From Pseudomonas sp. GM18 (lineage in GTDB: Bacteria > Pseudomonadota > Gammaproteobacteria > Pseudomonadales > Pseudomonadaceae): DNA of 64,000 nt. Below, one piece after another: positions 20,061 through 28,628 of the stretch. Every line of letters begins with the position of its first letter. Position 1 is the stretch's first letter. The stretch spans positions 42,049-106,048 of the forward strand of contig NZ_AKJT01000070.1 of assembly GCF_000282195.1 (NCBI RefSeq). Direction: 5' to 3'. A program made the translations under genes and the position numbers. The notes under the pieces are model-generated. The model saw nothing but the letters and a program-made list of their open reading frames with translations, searched no databases and was not told where the DNA came from.

Positions 20061-21338
20061 CTACCGATCGATCAACCTGCCCAACCCATCCAGCAACCGC
20101 TGCAACGCGCCCTGATTGGTTCGCATCACCTTCAGCCCCGCCTCCGCCATCCGCTGTGCGTCGCGCGGCAGTTCGAACAGCCGCTGCACCGCCAGCGCCA
20201 GACTTTCGGCATCATCGACTTCGGCCAACGCTCCGGCGCTGCGCAACTGCGCGGCGATTTCGAGGAAGTTGAACAGGTGCGGCCCACTGAGCACCGGCTT
20301 GGCCAAGGCCGCCGGTTCCAGCAGGTTATGGCCGCCGTTGGGCACCAGGCTGCCACCGACGAAAGCGCTGTCGGCCAAGGCGTAGAGAAACAGCAACTCG
20401 CCCATGGTGTCGCCCAGCAGCACCGAAGTGTCTGCGTTCACCGGCTCGCCCGTCGAACGCCGCACCGTGGCGAAACCTTTTTGCCGGCACAACTCAAACA
20501 CCGGGTTGAAGCGCTCCGGATGACGCGGCACCAGAATCAGCAAGGCATCGGGATGATTGGCCAGCAGCCGACGATGGGCATCCAGCACCACCTCGTCTTC
20601 ACCTTCATGGGTACTCGCAGCGATCCACACCGGGCGTTCCTGCGCCTGCCATTGTCCGCGCAACTCGGCAGCACGCAGCAGCAGTTGCGGGTCGATGGTC
20701 AGGTCGAACTTGATCGAACCGGTCACTTCGACGGTTTCCGGGCGTGCACCCAAATCGCGGAAACGCTGCGCTTCGGCTTCGGTCTGCACCGCGAACAGGC
20801 TCATCTCGGCGAGCATCGGCCGGGTCAGTTTATGGAAGCGACCATAGCCTTTGGCCGAGCGCTCAGACAGTCGCGCATTGGCCAGGGCCACGGGAATTCC
20901 GCGTTTGGCGCACTGATGGATATGGTTGGGCCAGAGCTCGGTTTCCATGATCACCGCCAGTTTCGGCCGGGCCCGATCAAGGAATCGCGCCGCAGCGCAA
21001 GGCAAATCGTAAGGCAAATAGCAGTGCTGAATGCGCGGCTCGTTGGCAAACAGCGCCTGGATGCGCTCGGACCCGGTCGGGGTCATGCAGGTAACGGTAA
21101 TCGGCAGCGTCGGATAACGTTGCAGCAAGGCACGAATCATCGGGGCTGCGGCGATGCTTTCGCCCACCGACACCGCGTGCACCCAGAGGCCGTCCGGCTT
21201 CATCGCCGGCAGCGCGAGGGAGAAACGCTCGCCAATACGTTTGGCATACGCCGGCGCCTTGCGCGCCCGCAGCCAGAGCCGAATCGCTACCAATGGCAGC
21301 CCCAGGTAAAACAGCGCGGTGTAGAGAGTTCTATTCAT
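20061..21338 (-). CDS. waaA: Kdo transferase (lipid IV-A 3-deoxy-D-manno-octulosonic acid transferase)
   Basis: Inner-membrane enzyme that adds Kdo residues to lipid IVA, the first step of LPS core. The 425-residue GT30 protein begins MNRTLYTALFYLGLPLVAIR (membrane anchor), followed by GLWVHAVSVGESIAA, the KPKLAVIMETELWPN-type motif (RPKLAVIMETELWPN) and NARLSERSAKGY. The C-terminal half has WIAASTHEGEDE and GGSLVPNGGHNLLEPAA, the nucleotide-sugar binding region. Start at ATG 21338; upstream sequence in frame is not plausible protein. Confidence 0.97.
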   Translation of the reverse strand: MNRTLYTALFYLGLPLVAIRLWLRARKAPAYAKRIGERFSLALPAMKPDGLWVHAVSVGESIAAAPMIRALLQRYPTLPITVTCMTPTGSERIQALFANEPRIQHCYLPYDLPCAAARFLDRARPKLAVIMETELWPNHIHQCAKRGIPVALANARLSERSAKGYGRFHKLTRPMLAEMSLFAVQTEAEAQRFRDLGARPETVEVTGSIKFDLTIDPQLLLRAAELRGQWQAQERPVWIAASTHEGEDEVVLDAHRRLLANHPDALLILVPRHPERFNPVFELCRQKGFATVRRSTGEPVNADTSVLLGDTMGELLFLYALADSAFVGGSLVPNGGHNLLEPAALAKPVLSGPHLFNFLEIAAQLRSAGALAEVDDAESLALAVQRLFELPRDAQRMAEAGLKVMRTNQGALQRLLDGLGRLIDR

Positions 21339-21360
21339 GGCGGCGGAGTTTATCGGTTTT

Positions 21361-22251
21361 TTAGCCGATCGCCTGCAAGTGCACGGCAAAACGTTCCGCC
21401 AGCCAACGAGCTGCCGGACCGAGAGGCTCGTCGCGGCGCCAGACCAGTTCAACAATCAAGGCCGGCGGCGTCCATTCGCTGGTCAGTTCGACCATCAGAT
21501 TCTGATACGCCGGGTACTGCACCACATGGCGCGGCAACCAGGCCCAGCCAAGGCCGCGCATCACCCATTCGGCCATCACATAGAAACTGTCGGCCCGCCA
21601 GACCTGTGGGCTGGCCGGCTCACTGCCGGGATAGACGCTGGATTGCGTGGACATCAGCAACTGTCGGTGCTGCGCCAGTTGCTGGCAATTGACCTGCGTC
21701 TGCTGCGCCAATGGATGCCCCACGCCGCACACCGTGACCATTTCAACGCTGCCCAGCACTCGGCGTTCGAGGGCTTCGGGAATCTGCTCGTGATAAAACA
21801 GCAAGCCCAGGTCGGCCCGGCGCTCCACCAGTTTGCGCGCGACATCGCCCTGGGCGGCACTGGTCAGTTGCACTTCGAGACTGGGGAATCGTTCGGCCAG
21901 GGCCTCGAAGCTTTCAACCACTGCCTGATAAGGCATTGCCTCGTCCTGAGCCACCCGCAAACTCGCTTCCTGGCCGCGCATCATCGCTAGTGCCCGGCCA
22001 TTGAGGCGCTCACATTGGCGCAGCACTTCCCGCGCCTCTTCAAGCAGCGCGGTGCCGGCTTCGGTGAGTTTCGGCTGGCGACCACTGCTGCGATCGAACA
22101 GGCTGACGCCCAGGTCTTCTTCCAGCAGCGCAATCGAACTGCTGACTGCCGACTGCGCCTTGCGCTGATCCCGCGCTACCGCGGAAAAAGAACGCTGTTC
22201 CGCGACACTGACAAACAAGTGCAGCTGTTCCAGACTCCATTGCATGTTCAT
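21361..22251 (-). CDS. LysR-family transcriptional regulator
   Basis: A 296-residue LysR regulator: N-terminal winged helix-turn-helix (residues about 5-65; QLHLFVSVAEQRSFSAVARD, SSSIALLEEDLGVSLFDR) and a type 2 periplasmic-binding-protein-like effector domain. The effector is unknown. It is transcribed away from the adjacent SMR transporter gene across 103 bases, a layout often seen for LysR targets, and so may control that gene. Confidence 0.93.
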   Translation of the reverse strand: MNMQWSLEQLHLFVSVAEQRSFSAVARDQRKAQSAVSSSIALLEEDLGVSLFDRSSGRQPKLTEAGTALLEEAREVLRQCERLNGRALAMMRGQEASLRVAQDEAMPYQAVVESFEALAERFPSLEVQLTSAAQGDVARKLVERRADLGLLFYHEQIPEALERRVLGSVEMVTVCGVGHPLAQQTQVNCQQLAQHRQLLMSTQSSVYPGSEPASPQVWRADSFYVMAEWVMRGLGWAWLPRHVVQYPAYQNLMVELTSEWTPPALIVELVWRRDEPLGPAARWLAERFAVHLQAIG

Positions 22252-22354
22252 GGCTCAACCCATCTTCAGAACAGATAGGTAATGACTTTACCCCATCTGG
22301 CGGATCTCTAAAATGCCGACCTCAGAGAGCAACACTTCACACGAGGATTGACCC

Positions 22355-22687
22355 ATGACCGCTTACTACTACCTGGCCATCGCCATCTGCGCCGAAGTGA
22401 TCGCTACTGTTTCGATGAAAGCGGTCAAAGGTATCAGCACGCCACTGCCGCTGCTGCTGGTCATCGTCGGTTACGGAATTGCTTTCGGGATGCTGACCCT
22501 GGTGGTGCGCAGCGTTCCGGTGGGCGTGGCCTACGCGGTATGGGCCGGCATGGGCATTGTGATGGTCAGCGTCGCGGCACTGTTTATCTACGGGCAGAAA
22601 CTGGATGTGCCGGCAATGCTGGGCATGGCGCTGATTGTGCTGGGCGTCGTGGTTATTCAGCTGTTCTCGAAAACCGCGGGGCACTGA
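22355..22687 (+). CDS. SMR-family multidrug efflux protein
   Basis: A 110-residue protein with four transmembrane helices, the normal length for EmrE-type transporters. The essential glutamate lies in AICAEVIATVSMKAV (Glu14), and the helix-3 signature GVAYAVWAGMGIVMV is present. These proteins work as antiparallel dimers that export cationic drugs or small amines in exchange for protons. It is divergent from the LysR gene. ATG at 22355 with ACGAGGA upstream. Confidence 0.93.
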   Translation: MTAYYYLAIAICAEVIATVSMKAVKGISTPLPLLLVIVGYGIAFGMLTLVVRSVPVGVAYAVWAGMGIVMVSVAALFIYGQKLDVPAMLGMALIVLGVVVIQLFSKTAGH

Positions 22688-22887
22688 AAGAAAAGATCGC
22701 AGCCTTCGGCAGCTCCTACACAAGCAAATCGTGCTCACCTATCGGGCCCTGATGCACGGTTTTCTGTAGCAGCTGCCGAAGGCTGCGTTCGGCTGCGAAG
22801 CAGTCGTGAAACCTGACGACACCGTTCCTGAGACAGATCGAAGGGCGAGGACTTCGTCCTCGAACGCAGCCTTCGGCAGCTGCTACA
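22688..22887. repeat. Inverted repeats between the SMR gene and the FAD-oxidoreductase gene
   Basis: A perfect 27-base inverted repeat, arms 22765-22791 and 22861-22887 (TGTAGCAGCTGCCGAAGGCT..). A shorter related piece (AGATCGCAGCCTTCGGCAGCTCCTAC) is at 22694-22719. The arms and the adjoining GGCTGCGAAGCAGTCGTGAA match the module at 55389-55537. Nothing coding is supported here. Confidence 0.85.
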
Positions 22888-22948
22888 AAGATTGTGTCCG
22901 CCATGAATCTGTATACTGCGCCCTCGTCTTGAACACTGAGGTCGCTGC

Positions 22949-24124
22949 ATGCCATCCGTTATTTCCACCGACGTTCTCATTGTCGGCGCTGGTGTCGCCG
23001 GCCTCTGGCTGAATGCACGCCTGCGCCGCCTGGGTTTTTCGACCGTGCTGGTGGAAAGCGCCAGCCTCGGTGGCGGGCAGAGCCTGAAGTCTCAGGGCAT
23101 CATCCACGGCGGTGCCAAGTACGCGCTGCACGGTGCCCTGACCGGTGCCTCGGAGGCCATCGCCGACATGCCCCGTCGCTGGCGCGAAGCGCTGGCTGGC
23201 AACGGCGAGCTGGACCTGTCCGGCGTGCGCATGTTGTCTGACGCTCACTATCTCTGGTCCCCCGGCACCCTCGCCGGCAACCTCACCAGTTTCTTCGCCA
23301 GTAAAGCCGTGCGCGGGCGGGTCGATCAGGTCAAGGGCGAGCAACTGCCACCAGCCCTGCAAGACAAGCGCTTCAAGGGCAAGGTCTATCGCCTGTCGGA
23401 ACTGGTGGTCGACGTGCCGAGCCTGATCCAGCGTTTGGCCGATCTGTCGGGTGACGGCCTGCTGGCTGGTCAGCACATCGAACCGCTGCTGGAAAACGGC
23501 GAATTGGTCGGCTTGAAAGTAGATGAGCGCGAAATCCGTGCCCAACGCATCGTCCTCAGCGCCGGTGCCGGCACCGCCGACCTGCTCACGGCGCTGGGCC
23601 TGAGCCAGCCGGCCATGCAAAGCCGCCCCCTGCACATGATCATCGTCAAAGGCCCGGGCCTCAAACCGCTGTACGCCCATTGCCTGGGCGGTGGGCCAAA
23701 GCCACGCATCACCGTGACCACTCATCCGGCTGCCGATGGCCAATGGATCTGGTACGTAGGTGGCGACATTGCCGAAGCCGAAGGCGTGGCCCGCGAGCCT
23801 GCCGCGCAAATCACCGCCGCCCAGAAAGAACTTGGCCAGTTGCTGCCGTGGATCGACCTGAGCACCGCGCAGTGGGCGACCTTGCGGGTTAACCGTGCCG
23901 AGCCTCTGCAATCGGGCCTGACCCGCCCGGACAACGCCTTCCTCGCCGAGCAGAATCGTCTGCTGGTGGGCTGGCCGACCAAACTGGCCCTGGCACCGGA
24001 CTTCTCTGACCGCGTCATCGCCTCGTTGCAACGCGACGGCATTCAGCCAAGCCATGCCGCGCCGCTGCCGGAACTGCCGAAACCGCCGATGGGTGTCCCT
24101 GCCTGGGAGCAACTGCTGCCATGA
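22949..24124 (+). CDS. FAD-dependent oxidoreductase (DAO-type)
   Basis: A 391-residue flavoprotein. The dinucleotide-binding motif VLIVGAGVAGLWLNARLR is at residues 9-26, and the second flavin region QGIIHGGAKYAL is at about 52-63; the fold is that of the D-amino-acid oxidase/glycerol-3-phosphate dehydrogenase group. Substrate unknown. Its stop overlaps the next gene by four bases (ATGA), so it is coupled to the aldo/keto reductase gene; the trio 22949-25931 is likely one operon. The same neighbours occur downstream of the SMR gene in P. aeruginosa. Confidence 0.88.
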   Translation: MPSVISTDVLIVGAGVAGLWLNARLRRLGFSTVLVESASLGGGQSLKSQGIIHGGAKYALHGALTGASEAIADMPRRWREALAGNGELDLSGVRMLSDAHYLWSPGTLAGNLTSFFASKAVRGRVDQVKGEQLPPALQDKRFKGKVYRLSELVVDVPSLIQRLADLSGDGLLAGQHIEPLLENGELVGLKVDEREIRAQRIVLSAGAGTADLLTALGLSQPAMQSRPLHMIIVKGPGLKPLYAHCLGGGPKPRITVTTHPAADGQWIWYVGGDIAEAEGVAREPAAQITAAQKELGQLLPWIDLSTAQWATLRVNRAEPLQSGLTRPDNAFLAEQNRLLVGWPTKLALAPDFSDRVIASLQRDGIQPSHAAPLPELPKPPMGVPAWEQLLP

Positions 24125-24933
24125 GCCAACCGACCCTGCATGATCTGCATCGCCCGCTGGGCAGCACCGGCCTGCGGGTATCGCCCCTGGGCCTGGGCAC
24201 CGTGAAACTTGGCCGCGATCAAGGGGTGAAATACCCCAACGGTTTCCAGATTCCCGACGATGACGAAGCGCGCCGGCTGCTCAAACTTGCTCGCGACCTG
24301 GGCATCAACCTGATCGATACCGCGCCGGCCTATGGCCGCAGCGAAGAGCGTCTCGGCCCGTTGCTGCGTGGTCAGCGTCAGGACTGGGTCATCGTCAGCA
24401 AGGTCGGCGAAGAGTTTGCCGACGGTCAGTCCCGCCATGATTTCAGCGCCGCGCATACCCGGTACTCGGTGGAACGCAGCCTGCAACGCCTGGAAACGGA
24501 TTTTATCGACCTGGTGCTGGTGCACTCCGACGGCAACGACCTGGCGATTCTTAACAACAGCGAAGTCTATGCCACCCTCGCGAAGCTCAAGACCGAAGGC
24601 AAGATTCGCGGCTTCGGCTTCTCCGGAAAAACCGTCGAAGGCGGTTTGAAGGCTCTGGAACAAGGTGATTGCGCGATGGTCACCTACAATCTGAACGAAC
24701 AGAACGAGAAGGCAGTCATTGACTATGCTGCTGCTCACGGCAAAGCGATCCTGGTCAAGAAAGCCCTGGCCAGCGGTCACGTCTGCCTGAGCCCGGGCGT
24801 TGATCCGGTGCGTGCCAGCTTCGAATTGTTGTTTGAACACCCGGGCGTGGCCAGTGCTATTGTCGGGACCATCAATCCGCTGCACCTCGCCCACAACGTC
24901 GCGACCGTTGCCCAGGTCCTTCGTAGCCATTGA
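24121..24933 (+). CDS. Aldo/keto reductase family protein
   Basis: A 270-residue (beta/alpha)8 oxidoreductase. Visible family marks are GLRVSPLGLGTVKLG at the start, NLIDTAPAYGRSEERLG (catalytic Asp and Tyr), DWVIVSKVGE (Lys) and FIDLVLVHSDG (His). The C-terminal ASAIVGTINPLHLAHNV is the NADP-binding end. Substrate cannot be told from sequence. It overlaps the upstream flavoprotein gene by four bases and is followed 32 bases later by an uncharacterised gene. Confidence 0.92.
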   Translation: MSQPTLHDLHRPLGSTGLRVSPLGLGTVKLGRDQGVKYPNGFQIPDDDEARRLLKLARDLGINLIDTAPAYGRSEERLGPLLRGQRQDWVIVSKVGEEFADGQSRHDFSAAHTRYSVERSLQRLETDFIDLVLVHSDGNDLAILNNSEVYATLAKLKTEGKIRGFGFSGKTVEGGLKALEQGDCAMVTYNLNEQNEKAVIDYAAAHGKAILVKKALASGHVCLSPGVDPVRASFELLFEHPGVASAIVGTINPLHLAHNVATVAQVLRSH

Positions 24934-24965
24934 TGCCGCCCACGCGGCCTTAAGCAGGAGCCGAC

Positions 24966-25931
24966 ATGCCGCGTACGCTGATCAGAAAGAACCCGAGCAA
25001 CTTCAAGACCCTGCCGTTATTCGTCGAAGCGACGCCCGAAGGCTTGAGTTATCAGAGCGTCGGGATGCCGCTGAACTTCTCCCAGACCCTGCAACGTCGT
25101 CGCCCGGTGACGGTGGCCAACAGCGAGCGGTTTGCCCTGGAGCTGGCGAACCTCGGGGTCTCGGTGCGCCTGACCCTGCATTGGCAGAATCGCGATTACT
25201 GGGTGTTGGTGCGTCAGCGTCGGCAAGACCGTGGCGATGTGGTGCTCAAGCTGATCTCCGGTTATGTGCCGGCCCATGAGCTGAACCTGCCGCTGCACAC
25301 GGCAACCCAGGAAATTGCCGAAGAATGCCTGCTGGAAACCCCGGAAGGCTGGCTCAGCGGGCGCTTCAACGAAACCTGGCTGCCAGCGCCTTACTCAGCT
25401 GCCCTGCATTACCGCGAAGCCCTGCCGTTTCGCCTGACACCACTATCCGGCTCGGCGCGGCCGGTGCGCTGCGCGAACATGCCGCTGATCGAACGTCCCC
25501 GGGCCTACGTGCACTTGCCGACAGCCTCGCTGCAATTGATCTACGATTTGCGCCTGGACGTGCCCAAGGAAGCCAAATCCCTGAGCCTGTTCCATGTCGA
25601 CGAGCGGCTGGAGGGCGATCAACTGGTGGCCCGGCTCGATCGCAAACGTCCCGATTTGTACTTGATGCCACTTGAAGATGGGGTGCCCCTCCCCGAGTTG
25701 TATACGCTCAAGCGCGATAAGCTTTTACCGGCCAGTACCCGTGGACTGTATCTGGCGGAGAGTTTTGCTATCCAACAAGGTTGGGTGGTCCGTGAAGAAC
25801 GTATTCGCTGGAAAGACTGGATAGCACAACAAGGGCTGGGAGTACCGAAAGCTCAGCGACAAGGGTTGAAGCAACTGAGCGTAAAGGCTCTCCGACTAGT
25901 GAGGCTGGTGCGGGGAACACTGAGTAAATAA
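24966..25931 (+). CDS. Uncharacterised conserved protein
   Basis: A 321-residue soluble protein with no signal peptide or membrane helix. I do not recognise a domain. Relatives in Pseudomonas are sometimes labelled 'metal ABC transporter ATPase', but no Walker A or B motif is visible here, so that name looks wrong. Conserved-looking segments are RDYWVLVRQRRQDRGDVVLKL, LHTATQEIAEECLLET (which resembles a Nudix-like helix, without the full box) and RPRAYVHLPTASLQLIYDLRL. The Nudix-like stretch is suggestive only. ATG at 24966 has AGGAG eight bases upstream; likely third gene of the oxidoreductase operon. Confidence 0.8.
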   Translation: MPRTLIRKNPSNFKTLPLFVEATPEGLSYQSVGMPLNFSQTLQRRRPVTVANSERFALELANLGVSVRLTLHWQNRDYWVLVRQRRQDRGDVVLKLISGYVPAHELNLPLHTATQEIAEECLLETPEGWLSGRFNETWLPAPYSAALHYREALPFRLTPLSGSARPVRCANMPLIERPRAYVHLPTASLQLIYDLRLDVPKEAKSLSLFHVDERLEGDQLVARLDRKRPDLYLMPLEDGVPLPELYTLKRDKLLPASTRGLYLAESFAIQQGWVVREERIRWKDWIAQQGLGVPKAQRQGLKQLSVKALRLVRLVRGTLSK

Positions 25932-25941
25932 TTGCTTGCGC

Positions 25942-26748
25942 CTAGCCTGATCGTTGCTTGTCCATGAACGTGCGAAACTGCGCAAGCAGATGGAAGTAGC
26001 GATTCTCGCGCTTGCCCATGCCTCGCTTGGGGGAGAACGACTCATCAGCAAAGGCACCGGTGATACGAACACGGGAAGCCTTGGTATCCATGGTGCAGAT
26101 CCGGGCTCCTGCCTGTTGCAGTACGTATTTGAGCAGTCGTTCGGAATGTAACGTCCTTCCTGTCGCCTTGCAGAAGTCGAAGATGTGCTCAATCCTTTTC
26201 CCATATGCCATGTAGGTATCACGCCCACAAATGGCAAAACGATCGTTCAGCCCCCCCCACCACTGCCAATCAGGGATATAGCTATTCAGTCGCCTGGCCT
26301 CTGGGTGCTTGAACACATAAGCGGGAAGCGGTGTGTGATAGAAATTATCCGGCCGGACGAATACAACGAAATCAGGATTGAACGACTCCATCATGGCGGT
26401 GACTGTGTGCAGCGAATTCAGCTGATAGATCAGGTTCCGAAGTGATGCGAACTCATCAGCCCAGGTATCGCCGAGTGCCTTGACTTGTTCAAAGTTCCAA
26501 CGCTCCAGAACTCCTTCCGTTGAAGTGAGCAGGCCCGTCATACACTCGAAAGCCTTGTAGTTGTCCGCCTTCAGCTCACCCTTTTCACCTGAACGCGCGT
26601 TCTGGATTTCGTCGATTTCATAGAGATGATAAAAGCATTTTACGTTGCTGTTCGGAGGCAACTGCGCAAGCACGTTTTCTTGAATGGAGGGAAAGCAGAT
26701 TTCCGAGTTTCTTGGAATACCAAAAAAAGCCACCGCAATATTTAACAC
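25942..26748 (-). CDS. Uncharacterised protein of polysaccharide-locus type, possible sugar transferase
   Basis: A 268-residue protein starting at a GTG. The opening pattern LNIAVAFFGIPRNSEICFPSI, a middle segment ESFNPDFVVFVRPDNFYHTPLP and WWGGLNDRFAICGRD resemble small proteins of LPS and capsule clusters that are related to nucleotide-sugar-binding transferases, but no named family is certain. No signal or membrane helix. Base composition is poorer in GC than the flanking genes. It is the last of three leftward genes (with 26820-27524 and 27528-28502) and ends 10 bases from the convergent 24966-25931 gene. Confidence 0.75.
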   Translation of the reverse strand: MLNIAVAFFGIPRNSEICFPSIQENVLAQLPPNSNVKCFYHLYEIDEIQNARSGEKGELKADNYKAFECMTGLLTSTEGVLERWNFEQVKALGDTWADEFASLRNLIYQLNSLHTVTAMMESFNPDFVVFVRPDNFYHTPLPAYVFKHPEARRLNSYIPDWQWWGGLNDRFAICGRDTYMAYGKRIEHIFDFCKATGRTLHSERLLKYVLQQAGARICTMDTKASRVRITGAFADESFSPKRGMGKRENRYFHLLAQFRTFMDKQRSG

Positions 26749-26819
26749 TCGACAACACCCCTGAAAGAAAACGAGCCCACTTTTCAGCGCTCTGCTGGTG
26801 ATCGTTCACAATCAATCAT

Positions 26820-27524
26820 TCATTTGCGGCGAAGCAATACTTGCCACCAACTACGACGCTGCAGAGGCACGACGATGACGTCCGACTTTTGCAACCAGTC
26901 CCGCTCATAGTCCCAGGCATGCCCGCCCCAGAGCTTTCCTGCTTCGTTGGAAAAACCCAATGTCATCAGTTGGTAGGTATAACCGGTGTGGCTGCGCAAC
27001 CAATCGAATAACACCAGCGCATTGAAGCCGGTGGAAGGTCCAACATAACGTTTGCCTTCTGGTCGATCGACCGGGTAGTTCCACAGTGCCGGTAACGGAA
27101 TACGCTCCCAAAAAAGAGCCACTCGCGGCAAAGGGCACATCGCCTGCGTACTTCCCACCAGCATCGTGAAACAACGCTCGCCAGCCTGTTCGAACAGTCG
27201 CTGCACTTCAGGTCCATAGGGAAGGCCGAAAAAGTAAGCGTCCGGCGCGTTGAAGCCATGCACGAATACATTGACGCTCTGCGGGCAAAGCAATACCGAT
27301 TTAACACAGGTGTTGAAGCTGACCACGACGTCATCAACACCAATATTCAGCGCCTGGAAATCGGCCGGCGTAATGGCTGGATTATTGGCTATAAGCACAA
27401 CACGAGAAGCCATGCGCAAGCACTCTTTCAGCTCCTCCGGCAGTCCATCCATAACGGACTGGTGACCGCCAGGCATCGCATCCCGCGCTACTTGCTCGCG
27501 GGTTTGAGGTGTTTGACATTCCAT
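26820..27524 (-). CDS. GT29-like (sialyltransferase-fold) protein
   Basis: A 234-residue protein. Three blocks line up with the sialylmotifs of glycosyltransferase family 29: VVLIANNPA..DDVVVSFN (residues 42-71, motif L-like), GPSTGFNALVLFDWLRSH with TLGFS (162-192, motif S-like) and GHAWDYERDW (201-210, motif VS-like with His and Glu). This suggests a CMP-sugar-dependent transferase, perhaps for sialic-acid-like or Kdo-like residues; donor and acceptor are unknown. It starts at 27524 with GGAG six bases upstream, overlapping the stop of the upstream glycosyltransferase gene. Confidence 0.72.
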   Translation of the reverse strand: MECQTPQTREQVARDAMPGGHQSVMDGLPEELKECLRMASRVVLIANNPAITPADFQALNIGVDDVVVSFNTCVKSVLLCPQSVNVFVHGFNAPDAYFFGLPYGPEVQRLFEQAGERCFTMLVGSTQAMCPLPRVALFWERIPLPALWNYPVDRPEGKRYVGPSTGFNALVLFDWLRSHTGYTYQLMTLGFSNEAGKLWGGHAWDYERDWLQKSDVIVVPLQRRSWWQVLLRRK

Positions 27525-27527
27525 AAG

Positions 27528-28502
27528 CTACTCCGGAACCTCCATCCCATGACGTAACTTGACCCACAGGCGAGTGAATGCTGATGGCGGTCGCCAAGGA
27601 CGCATTTCACGCTGGATTTCAACAGCGAGGGCACGCCCCACACGTGCGAAGGAATACTGGCTCTCAGCGAACGCCTGCCCGTTACTGGCGATACGAGACG
27701 CTAACGCAGGGTCACTCTCCAACAGCTTGAGCTTTTCCACCGCCTCATCTTCGGAGTGATAGAACACGGTGTTGTGCATATCCTGAAAACCCAACAATCC
27801 GTCTTCTTCACCCTGACTCCAGGCCAGCAGTACACAGCCACAAGCCATGGCTTCAAAGTTCTTGATCATGAATTCGCCCATGCCGATGTCGGCACTGACA
27901 AATATCTTGATGCGATTGAGTGTTTCCAGATATTCGGCGCCAGACTGGGTCCGGGTTACCAACATACCGGTACGCAGAGCCAGCGATTCAAGGACCGCCT
28001 TGCGCTGCGCATATTCGGTACTTTTCAGACTGCCCAGAAAACCGATCGGAATGTCTCGCACACCGTCCATGTTATGCAGCATCTGTTCGTCATATCCTTT
28101 TGAAACGAACACTGCATCGATATTTTCAGCTTGCATCCGGCGCGCAACAACAGCGCCAGACACCAGCACGCGAGAGCTTGGGAGACGGCGATACAAACGC
28201 GAATAAACCCTGAGGTACTTACTCTCAGACATATAGTTCTGATAGGCGTCATGTTCGAGAAAAATCAGCCCGGGAATACACTTTAGAACACTGATCTGCG
28301 GGGCGAGGCGCTTGACTCTAGAGAAAATCACAACCCGGTCGAAGTTCTGGTAGTTGACCGAAGCGAGAAACGGACCGAGGTTCATCTGCTGTTTTTTGCT
28401 TATGCGATAGACGACACATTCATCGCAGTTCTGTTGCACGATCTCATACAGGCGATCCAGAATGACTCGTTGTTCGTCCATCACCAGAAGCATGACTTTC
28501 AT
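27528..28502 (-). CDS. Glycosyltransferase, GT4-like
   Basis: A 324-residue cytoplasmic glycosyltransferase. The C-terminal half has the retaining GT-B signature IGMGEFMIKNFEAMACGCVLLAW (E-x7-E type), and the final SDPALASRIASNGQAFAESQYSF matches the family's C-terminal helix. The N-terminal half is a poorly conserved acceptor domain. Likely adds a sugar to LPS core. First of the three leftward accessory genes, 126 bases after hldE. Weak ribosome site upstream of ATG 28502. Confidence 0.85.
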   Translation of the reverse strand: MKVMLLVMDEQRVILDRLYEIVQQNCDECVVYRISKKQQMNLGPFLASVNYQNFDRVVIFSRVKRLAPQISVLKCIPGLIFLEHDAYQNYMSESKYLRVYSRLYRRLPSSRVLVSGAVVARRMQAENIDAVFVSKGYDEQMLHNMDGVRDIPIGFLGSLKSTEYAQRKAVLESLALRTGMLVTRTQSGAEYLETLNRIKIFVSADIGMGEFMIKNFEAMACGCVLLAWSQGEEDGLLGFQDMHNTVFYHSEDEAVEKLKLLESDPALASRIASNGQAFAESQYSFARVGRALAVEIQREMRPWRPPSAFTRLWVKLRHGMEVPE

Positions 28503-28628
28503 ACATTAATTACCACGAGACAAAAGCAGGTAAGCGCATCGGGTTCGTACCGGCCAACATCAACGGGAACGGTTTTCCCTCACGATAAAATCCGTTCACA
28601 CACAGTACAAAACGGGGGGATGTTCACC

